Source: Propionibacteriaceae bacterium
GTDB lineage: Bacteria; Actinomycetota; Actinomycetes; Propionibacteriales; Propionibacteriaceae
Direction of reading: 5' to 3'
NCBI GenBank assembly: GCA_030538175.1
Contig: JAUNUL010000055.1
Span: forward strand, 1-12,035
Length of the DNA stretch: 12,035 bases
Part shown: one piece after another, positions 1-5,739 of the stretch
Numbering within the stretch: the first letter of the stretch is position 1
How the letters are laid out: each line of letters opens with the position of its first letter
Notes under the pieces: generated by a model
Database searches by the model: none
Seen by the model: the letters and a program-made list of their open reading frames with translations, nothing else
Told to the model about the DNA's origin: nothing
Translations under genes and position numbers: made by a program

Positions 1-5
1 GAAAA

Positions 6-29
6 GGACCCCAGCCGGGGCTGGGGTCC
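6..29 (-). terminator. Rho-independent terminator of the secreted-protein gene
   Basis: A perfect 10-bp stem pairs 6-15 with 20-29 around a 4-base loop (16-19). Read on the minus strand it is followed by TTTTC (positions 5-1). It begins 17 bases after the stop codon of the minus-strand gene ending at 47, the usual place for an intrinsic terminator. Confidence 0.9.
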
Positions 30-46
30 ATTCTGTTTGCTGAGGC

Positions 47-781
47 TCAGGGGCAGCAGCGCTGGGTGCCGGAGTAGGTGCCGAAACCATACGTCGGGCC
101 CCACTGGATGTTGCCGACTGGCGACCCTTCCCAAGCGACGCCCTGCAGACCGGCCTGGATCTGGCCGGTGATCTGGGTGCCGGGAACCACGCTGTACTGC
201 AGAGGCAGGTGCTCCTGGGTCGGCCGGTAGTCGAAGGTCTCGGTGTTGCAGGTGCCGTCGCACTGCAGCGCCCAGGTGACCAGGATCCGATCCAGGCAGA
301 TGTCACCGGTCTGGGTGCCGATGCAGCTGACGGTGGCGGAGGTGGAGCAGGTGCCGCTGCCCGCGCCGTAGTTGAACGTGAGGGTCTGTGCAACCACGCC
401 AACCACGTTCGTGCCAAGGGTCTGCCCGTTGGCCACGTTCTTGTTCTCGATGTCGATCTTGGTCGACGCCGTCTGGGGGCAGGAGATGGCCTGTGGCGGG
501 TTGGGCGTCTGCACCTGGGTGGTGAACTGCCAGACCGGCGACTCGACGCCACTGCAGACATTGGGGGAGATGTTCGCGATGCCGAGGGGCGAGCACGGCC
601 CGCTCGTGCCGGTGACGGTGCCCTGCGAGGGGCCGATCGTCGACGCACCGGTGAGGGCTCCGCCATGGACGGGGACGGGGCTTGCGGCGTGCGCGGGGGC
701 AGCCGAGGCGATTGCCACCGCAGGAACAGACCATGCGGCGCCGGCAGCCAAGGTGCGACGTGAAATGGGGCGGGTAGTCAT
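47..781 (-). CDS. Tat-exported cysteine-rich protein of unknown function
   Basis: The 244-residue product begins with a twin-arginine signal. SRRTLAAGA lies at residues 7-15, followed by a hydrophobic stretch and a likely cleavage site after AHA (about residue 32). The protein should therefore be exported folded through the Tat system. The mature part is rich in Gly, Thr, Ser and Gln and has 10 cysteines (63, 76, 101, 145, 153, 162, 174, 178, 242, 243), ending in RCCP. An even number suggests disulfides, but pairing is unknown. No sorting signal or catalytic motif is visible. The ATG start at 781 has AAGGA at 787-791, five bases upstream. A clear terminator follows the gene. The next gene upstream on the same strand is the 36-residue peptide ORF at 924-1034. 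I recognise the signal-peptide style from other actinobacterial secreted proteins but not the function. Confidence 0.85.
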   Translation of the reverse strand: MTTRPISRRTLAAGAAWSVPAVAIASAAPAHAASPVPVHGGALTGASTIGPSQGTVTGTSGPCSPLGIANISPNVCSGVESPVWQFTTQVQTPNPPQAISCPQTASTKIDIENKNVANGQTLGTNVVGVVAQTLTFNYGAGSGTCSTSATVSCIGTQTGDICLDRILVTWALQCDGTCNTETFDYRPTQEHLPLQYSVVPGTQITGQIQAGLQGVAWEGSPVGNIQWGPTYGFGTYSGTQRCCP

Positions 782-819
782 GGACGTCCTTACGGTGTCT
801 CAGGGAGGGGTGCTAGGCA

Positions 820-841
820 CTTAAGTTTAAGGAAACTTAAG
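820..841. promoter_or_regulatory. Perfect inverted repeat in the promoter region (possible operator)
   Basis: Arms CTTAAGTTT (820-828) and AAACTTAAG (833-841) are perfectly complementary around the spacer AAGG. The element lies 39 bases upstream of the secreted-protein start and is AT-rich in a GC-rich genome. A related half-site, CAAGTTAAG, matching 7 of 9 positions of the right arm, occurs at 1124-1132 upstream of the small peptide gene. No T-run follows on either strand, so an operator is more likely than a terminator. Confidence 0.5.
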
Positions 842-853
842 ATACGCGGTGAA

Positions 854-886
854 GCGTAGTGGCCCGATCTCTCAGGGCCACTACGC
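854..886 (-). terminator. 12-bp hairpin after the small peptide gene
   Basis: Positions 854-865 pair perfectly with 875-886 around a 9-base loop. The hairpin lies 37 bases beyond the stop codon of the peptide ORF (924-1034). There is no U-tract, but such hairpins often act as terminators in actinobacteria. It could instead stabilise the 3' end of the short transcript or control read-through to the secreted-protein gene. Confidence 0.55.
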
Positions 887-923
887 GTTCCGCAGAGTGG
901 ACAGCCTCGCTGCCCGGGCGGAA

Positions 924-1034
924 TCAGACGCCGAACAGGTTCCAGAGGAAGCTGCCCGAGCCGATGATGCCGTTGCCCAGGGTGGAGGTGCTGTTGATGA
1001 GGGCGTTGAAGAAGATGCCGAGCGAGGTGAACAT
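924..1034 (-). CDS. 36-residue uncharged hydrophobic peptide (hypothetical)
   Basis: This short ORF runs from ATG at 1034 to TGA at 924-926 and encodes 36 residues. It begins MFTSLGIFFNAL and ends SFLWNLFGV. Support for it being real: AAAGGAG (1040-1046) lies five bases before the ATG, a promoter-like pair lies about 100 bases upstream, and a perfect hairpin follows the stop. The product has no Lys, Arg, Asp, Glu, His, Cys or Pro. It consists of Gly (6), Phe (5), Ser (5), Asn (4) plus Leu, Ile, Thr, Ala, Trp and Val. There is no signal peptide, and a Gly/Ser-rich middle (20-28) separates two hydrophobic ends. It may be a membrane-inserting or self-assembling peptide. Short secreted or porin-like peptides such as corynebacterial PorA are only a loose analogy. 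I do not recognise the family. Confidence 0.65.
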   Translation of the reverse strand: MFTSLGIFFNALINSTSTLGNGIIGSGSFLWNLFGV

Positions 1035-1039
1035 AAGAG

Positions 1040-1046
1040 CTCCTTT
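1040..1046 (-). promoter_or_regulatory. Strong ribosome binding site of the 36-residue peptide
   Basis: AAAGGAG on the minus strand is close to the ideal Shine-Dalgarno sequence and sits five bases before the ATG at 1034. It is the main reason for calling this short ORF a gene. Confidence 0.75.
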
Positions 1047-1130
1047 GAGAAGAAGGACTATTGGGCCGTCCCACACCTCGAATCGGAAAACCAGACCGGT
1101 TGTTCGTGATTGCTGTGTAGGTACAAGTTA

Positions 1131-1159
1131 AGAATCACCTAGGAATGAGAGTCCGTCAA
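1131..1159 (-). promoter_or_regulatory. Candidate promoter of the peptide gene
   Basis: On the minus strand TTGACG (1154-1159) is followed after 17 bases by GATTCT (1131-1136). The -35 box matches consensus at five of six positions; the -10 box is weak at three of six. It would give a leader of about 90 bases before the peptide start. Confidence 0.35.
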
Positions 1160-1313
1160 GCTGAGATTTCAGGGTGTCCAGATAGTGGTCTCTCAGGAAC
1201 ATCCCGGATATATCCCCCTAGTGCCCCATGAAGAAAGGGCAGTCGGGATGCAAAGCTGAGTCCGCCTTCACGTACCAGCGTTCAGGATTGCAACGCTGTT
1301 ATTCAGGCTGAGC

Positions 1314-1341
1314 GCGCGTGAGGGTGGCAGTTGACACGCGC
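1314..1341 (-). terminator. Possible terminator hairpin after femX
   Basis: GCGCGTG (1314-1320) pairs with CACGCGC (1335-1341) across a 14-base loop, about 45 bases beyond the femX stop. There is no T-run. A smaller hairpin, AGGCG/CGCCT (1360-1374), lies closer to the stop. Either could mark the end of the transcript. Confidence 0.3.
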
Positions 1342-1386
1342 TGAATTCATGAGGCGGATAGGCGAAACGCGCCTTTGGCCAAGCGG

Positions 1387-2646
1387 CTATCGCCCGTCGG
1401 AGAGGGACTTTCGGATAGTTCCGAATGCGCCCAATGGCTTTGCGCTGAGCCGCATTGCCCCACGAAGAATGCCCACAGGATTGAGGGCTGTCTTCTTTGC
1501 CTGATTTATGATCCCAGTGCGATTCATGTATGCGTCAAAGGCGCGATAGAGGGGCACGTTGATCGGCAAATCCCACTCCCCAGGGTATTCCACGGCCCGG
1601 CCGCCGGTGCCCACTTTGAACTGAATGAGGCCCAGGTGCGGGTCGTCGGACGCCACGGAGTCGGTGATGCCACGCAAGTCATAGACCGCAGCGCCGGCAG
1701 CGACCGCGTCGGAGATCATCTGCCACTGGATCGCGTTCGAGCCGCGCACGTCCCGCTTTGCTGACGTGGACGCGCCATAGGAATACCAGACATGCTCACC
1801 GACCCGGACCCACGTGGTGGCAGCGACAAGATCGCCCTCATGTTCGGCGAGATAGAGCCGGATCCGGTCGGGATCCTCAGCGCGCAGGGCGTCCCACATG
1901 GTCTCGAAGTACGCCAACGGGCGGGGGGTGAAGCTGTCCCGCTCGGCGGTCTCCAGATAGACGCGATGGAAGTCGGCGAGATCACCCCGGGTGCCCTGAC
2001 GGACAACCACGCCGGACTTGGCGGCCTTCTTGATGTTGCGCCGCCACAGCTGGTTCATGCCCTTCTGGACCTCGTCGGCGGTTTTGGCCGACCCGTCGGC
2101 ATGCCGCAGTGGCAGCCAGAAATTGAACTGCGGCTGTCCCGCCGCGAACCCGGCCCCTTCAGGTCGGGGCGGCAGCCAGCCACCGGAGCGCAATGAGTTG
2201 TGCAGGCGAGTGGCGACGCGGTTCGTCTCGTCGGGTTCGACCTCGGACAGCGTCCGGACCTTGTCATCCGCGATGGCTGTCTTGATCGTCTCCGCATCCC
2301 AGGCCCGCGCCAGCACGGCCGGGCCAATCCGGACACCGAAGGCACCGTGATTCTTCACGTGCTCGACCAGCGGAGCGAGGAACTCGTTGGCATCGATCGC
2401 CGACCAGTCGGTCACCGGCCCCTCCGGCAAGTACGCCAGGAAGCGCTTCAGTTTCGGCACCTGGCGATAAAGGACGAGCCCGGCACCGATCAGCTGGTTG
2501 TCGCCATCGAACCAGCCGAGCGACTCGGACTCCCATTCGGCCTTCACCTGCCCCCATGCCGGGGTCTGCAGGAATGATGCCGAGGGCTGGGCCCGGAGGA
2601 ACTCCAGATGCTTGGCGGCGGGGATGATGCGTACCGAGATCGTCAC
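1387..2646 (-). CDS. femX: FemX/FemAB-family lipid II aminoacyltransferase
   Basis: This 419-residue protein matches the FemABX family, which transfers an amino acid from aminoacyl-tRNA to the peptide stem of lipid II to build the peptidoglycan cross-bridge at the inner face of the membrane. Family-like segments are FLQTPAWGQVK (25-35), YLPEGPV (72-78), WRRNIKKAAKSG (201-212), YDLRGI (322-327) and GLIQFKVGTGG (339-349). Together they fit the two GNAT-like domains. The long coiled-coil arm of staphylococcal FemA is not evident, as in FemX. Glycine as substrate is an inference from actinobacterial peptidoglycan with LL-diaminopimelate and glycine. The GTG start at 2646 has no Shine-Dalgarno but has TAGATT six bases upstream, suggesting a leaderless transcript. 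The next in-frame Met is near residue 197, so the start is well constrained. The prsW-like gene lies 90 bases upstream. Confidence 0.88.
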   Translation of the reverse strand: MTISVRIIPAAKHLEFLRAQPSASFLQTPAWGQVKAEWESESLGWFDGDNQLIGAGLVLYRQVPKLKRFLAYLPEGPVTDWSAIDANEFLAPLVEHVKNHGAFGVRIGPAVLARAWDAETIKTAIADDKVRTLSEVEPDETNRVATRLHNSLRSGGWLPPRPEGAGFAAGQPQFNFWLPLRHADGSAKTADEVQKGMNQLWRRNIKKAAKSGVVVRQGTRGDLADFHRVYLETAERDSFTPRPLAYFETMWDALRAEDPDRIRLYLAEHEGDLVAATTWVRVGEHVWYSYGASTSAKRDVRGSNAIQWQMISDAVAAGAAVYDLRGITDSVASDDPHLGLIQFKVGTGGRAVEYPGEWDLPINVPLYRAFDAYMNRTGIINQAKKTALNPVGILRGAMRLSAKPLGAFGTIRKSLSDGR

Positions 2647-2652
2647 ACGGCG

Positions 2653-2658
2653 AATCTA
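2653..2658 (-). promoter_or_regulatory. -10 box for a leaderless femX transcript
   Basis: TAGATT on the minus strand fits TANNNT and ends six bases before the GTG at 2646. That places transcription start on or next to the start codon. No Shine-Dalgarno is visible and no clear -35 box was found. Confidence 0.45.
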
Positions 2659-2736
2659 TCAACGGCACCTGCGTGGCCCCGCCGACCTGTCACCAACCCA
2701 TCCATGGCGACAGGCCCGCGCGGGCTGCTCGTGATG

Positions 2737-3963
2737 TCAGCGGAGGTCGGACGGTTGCATGTAGTCCTGACCGGGCTCGGGGTGCACGGGCTGCCATGCC
2801 CCTGGCGCGGTTGGCAGCTGCTCGGCGACCCATTGCTTGTCGGCCTCGATGAGGTGCACCAGCTCGTCGTGCTGGCGGACCAGTTCCGGTGAGAATGGCG
2901 GGCCCATCCGGTCAAGCCTGTTGCGCACGTACGCCAACTCGGTCACGTGGTCCCGGAAGGCCGCCACGCGCGCTCGTTCGGGCTTGCCTTGGCCCTTCGC
3001 GTGCGCGAGGGCCTGCTTGCGGGAGCGAAGGTTGCTCAGCCAGTTCGCCTCGTGGGGGGTGACCCAGCCGTTATAGACCATGGCCGGAATCTGGCCCCGG
3101 AAGATCTCGCCCTCACGCTTGTGCGACCTGACCGCGAGCACGATGACAGCGACGGTCGCGGGGATCATGACCAGGCCGACGGCACCGAAATAGGCGCCCA
3201 TGCCGAAGAACGTCGACCCATTGTGGATCGCGTGCAGCAGCACCGCCACGCTCCAGCCGAACACCGGATAGAAATAGCGCAGCGGGCCGCGTGTGCTCAT
3301 CGCCAGCCACAGGCCGATGGCCGTCATCGCGACAAAGATCGAATGCAGCCAGGCACCCATGCCGATGCGGAAGGCCGCGAGGACCACGGCTTCGCCGACC
3401 GATTCCTGGCTGGCGATATAGCCGATGTCCTCGATGAAGGTGAATCCGATGCCGATGAAGCCGGCGTACACCACCGCATCGGTCAGCGAGTTGAACTCCG
3501 AACGCCCGCGGCGGGTGGTCAGCAGCACGAGGACCAGGAACAGGCCCTTTGCGGACTCCTCCAGCAGGGGGGCGGCGATCGCCGCGCCGAAGAAGTCGCC
3601 ATCGCCGCCGATCGCCGTGGCGATGGGGTGGGCCAAGAGGACGAACAGCAGGGAGATGCCGCCGCCCCAGAAGAAGGCAGCAATCAGCAGGTGGGGTGGC
3701 TCGGGTTCCCATCGGTCGAGCCAGGTCAACAGGAGGATGCCGACGATCGCGGCAATGGCGGATACGACGATGCCGAAGATCGCCTGGGCCGGGGCCATCA
3801 CGACCTGCAGGGCGATCAGCAGCATCATCACCACCGCACCGAGGCTGATGGCGATGATCGGGACAATGAAGACTTGCTTCTTGCGCAGCACGGGCCAGTG
3901 CGGCAGGCGCGTCGGTTGGACGGGGGAGGCGGCGTGCGGGCCCGGCGCGGCAGGTTGGGTCAT
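2737..3963 (-). CDS. PrsW-family intramembrane metalloprotease
   Basis: The 408-residue integral membrane protein carries the PrsW signature. Numbered from the ATG at 3963: APLLEESAKG with E135, E136 and K139; FTFIE ending at E178; H207 in WLHS; and HAIHN with H244 and H247. These are the expected metal-binding and catalytic residues. About eight hydrophobic segments span residues 30 to 280. A charged cytoplasmic-like tail of about 125 residues follows. In Bacillus PrsW cleaves an anti-sigma factor within the membrane; the substrate here is unknown and no sigma or anti-sigma gene is in view. I prefer ATG 3963 (MTQPAAPG) because TAACCT lies seven bases upstream. A GTG at 4005 would add 14 unremarkable residues. 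It follows the 162-residue membrane protein gene and precedes femX on the same strand. Confidence 0.88.
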   Translation of the reverse strand: MTQPAAPGPHAASPVQPTRLPHWPVLRKKQVFIVPIIAISLGAVVMMLLIALQVVMAPAQAIFGIVVSAIAAIVGILLLTWLDRWEPEPPHLLIAAFFWGGGISLLFVLLAHPIATAIGGDGDFFGAAIAAPLLEESAKGLFLVLVLLTTRRGRSEFNSLTDAVVYAGFIGIGFTFIEDIGYIASQESVGEAVVLAAFRIGMGAWLHSIFVAMTAIGLWLAMSTRGPLRYFYPVFGWSVAVLLHAIHNGSTFFGMGAYFGAVGLVMIPATVAVIVLAVRSHKREGEIFRGQIPAMVYNGWVTPHEANWLSNLRSRKQALAHAKGQGKPERARVAAFRDHVTELAYVRNRLDRMGPPFSPELVRQHDELVHLIEADKQWVAEQLPTAPGAWQPVHPEPGQDYMQPSDLR

Positions 3964-3970
3964 GCCCCCA

Positions 3971-3976
3971 AGGTTA
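3971..3976 (-). promoter_or_regulatory. -10 box supporting the ATG 3963 start
   Basis: TAACCT on the minus strand fits TANNNT and ends seven bases before ATG 3963, the spacing expected for a leaderless mRNA. The gene may also be co-transcribed with the upstream gene ending at 4024, so this box may be secondary. Confidence 0.35.
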
Positions 3977-4023
3977 GGAGAGCCCCGGTCCGCGTCGCGA
4001 GCCACGTTTCAGCGATCCGGCGG

Positions 4024-4512
4024 TCAGCGTTCCTGTTCGAGGTGCACCGTGCCGCCGGACGCTTCCCGCACCGCCTGGCCGATCGTCTCGGCGGATTGGT
4101 CGAGATCGGCCAGCGAGTACGCCGCCCCCACCGGGGTCACCAACAGCCGGGGCTGCTCCTCGGTCGTCACGACGAAGCGGACTTCGTCCCACTCGAACTT
4201 CTTCCCCCGCGGAAACGCCACCCCGTCGGGCGCAATCACGAATGCCAAGGGATCCGTGGCCGGACCGCGCTCCGCCTTGCGTCGGTGATCCCAGCCGGCG
4301 TACGCGGCATAGAAACCTGAGAAGACCACCACCGCGGCAAAGAAGTTCGTAACACCTTCGGCCGTGGTGAGCCACAGGATCAGCCCGCCGACGATGACGA
4401 TGACCCCGGGGGCAATCAGCGCAGCAGTGCCCAGCGGTCCGGTCCAGAATGACCGGTACGTGCTCTGTGCCTGGGGGTTGAAGCTGACGACCAACGGTTC
4501 CACCCGCCTCAC
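4024..4512 (-). CDS. Two-helix membrane protein of unknown function
   Basis: This 162-residue protein has two hydrophobic helices (about 25-49 and 55-74) and a soluble C-terminal half (75-162). The alternating hydrophobic strands there (FVIAPDGVAFPRG, VRFVVTTEEQPRLLVTPVG) resemble bacterial PH-like domains. I do not recognise a named family, so the PH comparison is weak. A basic patch (HRRKAER, 76-82) follows helix 2, so both ends are probably cytoplasmic. The start is GTG at 4512; GTG 4503 is an alternative three codons in. The gene lies 60 bases upstream of the PrsW-like protease start and diverges from bkdA across a 117-base region. A partner or substrate relationship with the protease is possible but only inferred from position. 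Confidence 0.7.
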   Translation of the reverse strand: MRRVEPLVVSFNPQAQSTYRSFWTGPLGTAALIAPGVIVIVGGLILWLTTAEGVTNFFAAVVVFSGFYAAYAGWDHRRKAERGPATDPLAFVIAPDGVAFPRGKKFEWDEVRFVVTTEEQPRLLVTPVGAAYSLADLDQSAETIGQAVREASGGTVHLEQER

Positions 4513-4533
4513 CCTAGGGGCACTGGATCGTCT

Positions 4534-4616
4534 CTAGGTTGTTGTCTGCCCTGGCCCACGTGTGGTCCGGGGCTGCATGGGAGAGATAATTCATGGTTTG
4601 ATCGACCACAACCTAG
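4534..4616. promoter_or_regulatory. bkd promoter region bracketed by a 9-bp inverted repeat
   Basis: CTAGGTTGT (4534-4542) and ACAACCTAG (4608-4616) are exact inverted copies 65 bases apart. Between them is GATAAT (4585-4590), a good -10 box on the plus strand about 40 bases before the bkdA start, and a CACGTG core at 4557-4562. The -35 box is weak. The region serves two divergent genes. The paired half-sites could bind a regulator with DNA looping. Confidence 0.4.
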
Positions 4617-4629
4617 GAAAAGAGGCGCG

Positions 4630-5739
4630 GTGAGCGACGATCAGCAGACCGATCAGGGCATGGTCCAGCTCCTCACGCCCGAGGGGGAGCGGATCGATCA
4701 TCCCGAATTCTCCTTCGTGGGCGACGATCAGCAAGTAGCGGGCTTCCTGCGGGACATGGTGCTCAGTCGCCGCATCGATGCGGAGGCCACCGCCCTCCAG
4801 CGCCAGGGTCAACTGGGGCTCTGGGCCTCGATGACCGGGCAGGAGGCAGCCCAGGTCGGGTCCGCCCGTGCGGCGAAGACCCAGGACTATGTCGTCCCCA
4901 GCTATCGCGAGACAGCCGTCGCCTGGTGTCGCGGCCTGGACCCGGTCGCCATCACCGCCGTCTTCCGTGGCGTTGACTTCGGCTCGTGGTCCGGCAATGC
5001 GGGCAACTTCCACCCCTACACGATGGTTGTGGGCTCCCAGACGCTGCACGCGGTCGGTTATGGCATGGGCATCATCGCCGACGGCGCCACGGCCACCGGC
5101 AACCCGGACACCGATGAAGCGGTCTTGGCGTATTTCGGGGACGGCGCGAGCTCCCAGGGCGACGTCAACGAGGCGCTCGTGTTCAGCTCGTCCTATCAAG
5201 CACCCGTGGTGTTCATCTGCCAGAACAATCAGTGGGCGATCTCCGTGCCGACCACCCGCCAGACCCGGATCCCGATCGCGCGGCGTGCCGACGGCTTCGG
5301 CATGCCTGGCATCCGGGTGGACGGCAATGACGTCCTGGCGATGTACGCGGTCACGTCGTGGGCACTTGAGCGCGCCCGGAGCGGTGAGGGCCCGGCGTTG
5401 ATTGAGGCGTACACATATCGAATGGGCGCCCACACGACGTCGGATGACCCCACGAAATATCGCACCCGTGGCGAGTCCGATGAGTGGTCCCGGAAGGACC
5501 CGATCACCCGGGTGCAGGCCTATTTGCTCGCCACGGGCGCCATTGATCAGGCCTGGCTCGACGCGCTGGCAACGGAGGCCGATGAGCTGGCCGCGGACTT
5601 GCGATCGCGCACGCTGGCGTTGGGCGACCCGGATCTGGCAGACAGTTTTGATTTGGTGTACGCGGAGAAGACCCAGCACCTGATCGATCAGCAGGCCGAG
5701 TTCATCGAATATGCCGAGAGTTTCGGAGAGGACGAGTGA
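4630..5739 (+). CDS. bkdA: 2-oxo acid dehydrogenase E1 alpha subunit (branched-chain type)
   Basis: The 369-residue subunit forms, with the next gene product, the thiamine diphosphate E1 enzyme that decarboxylates a 2-oxo acid and acylates the lipoyl group of E2. The TPP motif runs from GDG (170-172, in YFGDGASSQGDVNEAL) to NNQWAIS (199-205). The active-site loop YRMGAHTTSDDP (263-274) is typical of branched-chain and some Gram-positive pyruvate enzymes. The branched-chain assignment rests on the similarity of the set to mycobacterial BkdABC and on actinobacteria normally using a one-chain AceE for pyruvate; the substrate is not proven. The start is GTG 4630 with AGAGG (4621-4625) four bases upstream. 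It is the first gene of a plus-strand operon and overlaps the E1 beta start by one base. Confidence 0.9.
   Translation: MSDDQQTDQGMVQLLTPEGERIDHPEFSFVGDDQQVAGFLRDMVLSRRIDAEATALQRQGQLGLWASMTGQEAAQVGSARAAKTQDYVVPSYRETAVAWCRGLDPVAITAVFRGVDFGSWSGNAGNFHPYTMVVGSQTLHAVGYGMGIIADGATATGNPDTDEAVLAYFGDGASSQGDVNEALVFSSSYQAPVVFICQNNQWAISVPTTRQTRIPIARRADGFGMPGIRVDGNDVLAMYAVTSWALERARSGEGPALIEAYTYRMGAHTTSDDPTKYRTRGESDEWSRKDPITRVQAYLLATGAIDQAWLDALATEADELAADLRSRTLALGDPDLADSFDLVYAEKTQHLIDQQAEFIEYAESFGEDE

Larger units (their letters stand above)
1035..1386. other. Gene-free, AT-richer intergenic region
   Basis: About 350 bases between the peptide gene and the end of femX have no convincing gene. They hold the peptide's upstream signals, a 10-base palindrome GGATATATCC (1206-1215), a 7-bp hairpin (1276-1282 with 1292-1298), a second 7-bp hairpin (1314-1320 with 1335-1341) and a 5-bp hairpin (1360-1364 with 1370-1374). 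The base composition is visibly less GC-rich than the flanking coding DNA. A non-coding RNA is possible but not shown. Confidence 0.5.

Noticed and set aside
1228..1311. Plus-strand ORF of 27 codons (MKKGQSGCK...) in the intergenic gap
   Set aside because: No ribosome binding site or convincing promoter, and no other sign of coding.
1331..1336. Perfect TTGACA box on the plus strand downstream of femX
   Set aside because: No -10 box at 16-18 bases, and it would only transcribe antisense to femX. Kept as a chance match.
3964..4005. GTG 4005 as the start of the PrsW-like protein
   Set aside because: It has no Shine-Dalgarno and adds 14 residues with no family likeness, while ATG 3963 has a TANNNT box at leaderless spacing. 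It remains possible.
2947..4320. Long plus-strand open frame (457 codons) opposite the PrsW-like gene
   Set aside because: The opposite strand has a protease with all family motifs; this frame gives an Arg/His/Asp-rich product with no domain.
4591..5679. Minus-strand open frame of 362 codons opposite bkdA
   Set aside because: The plus strand carries clear TPP-enzyme motifs over the same bases.
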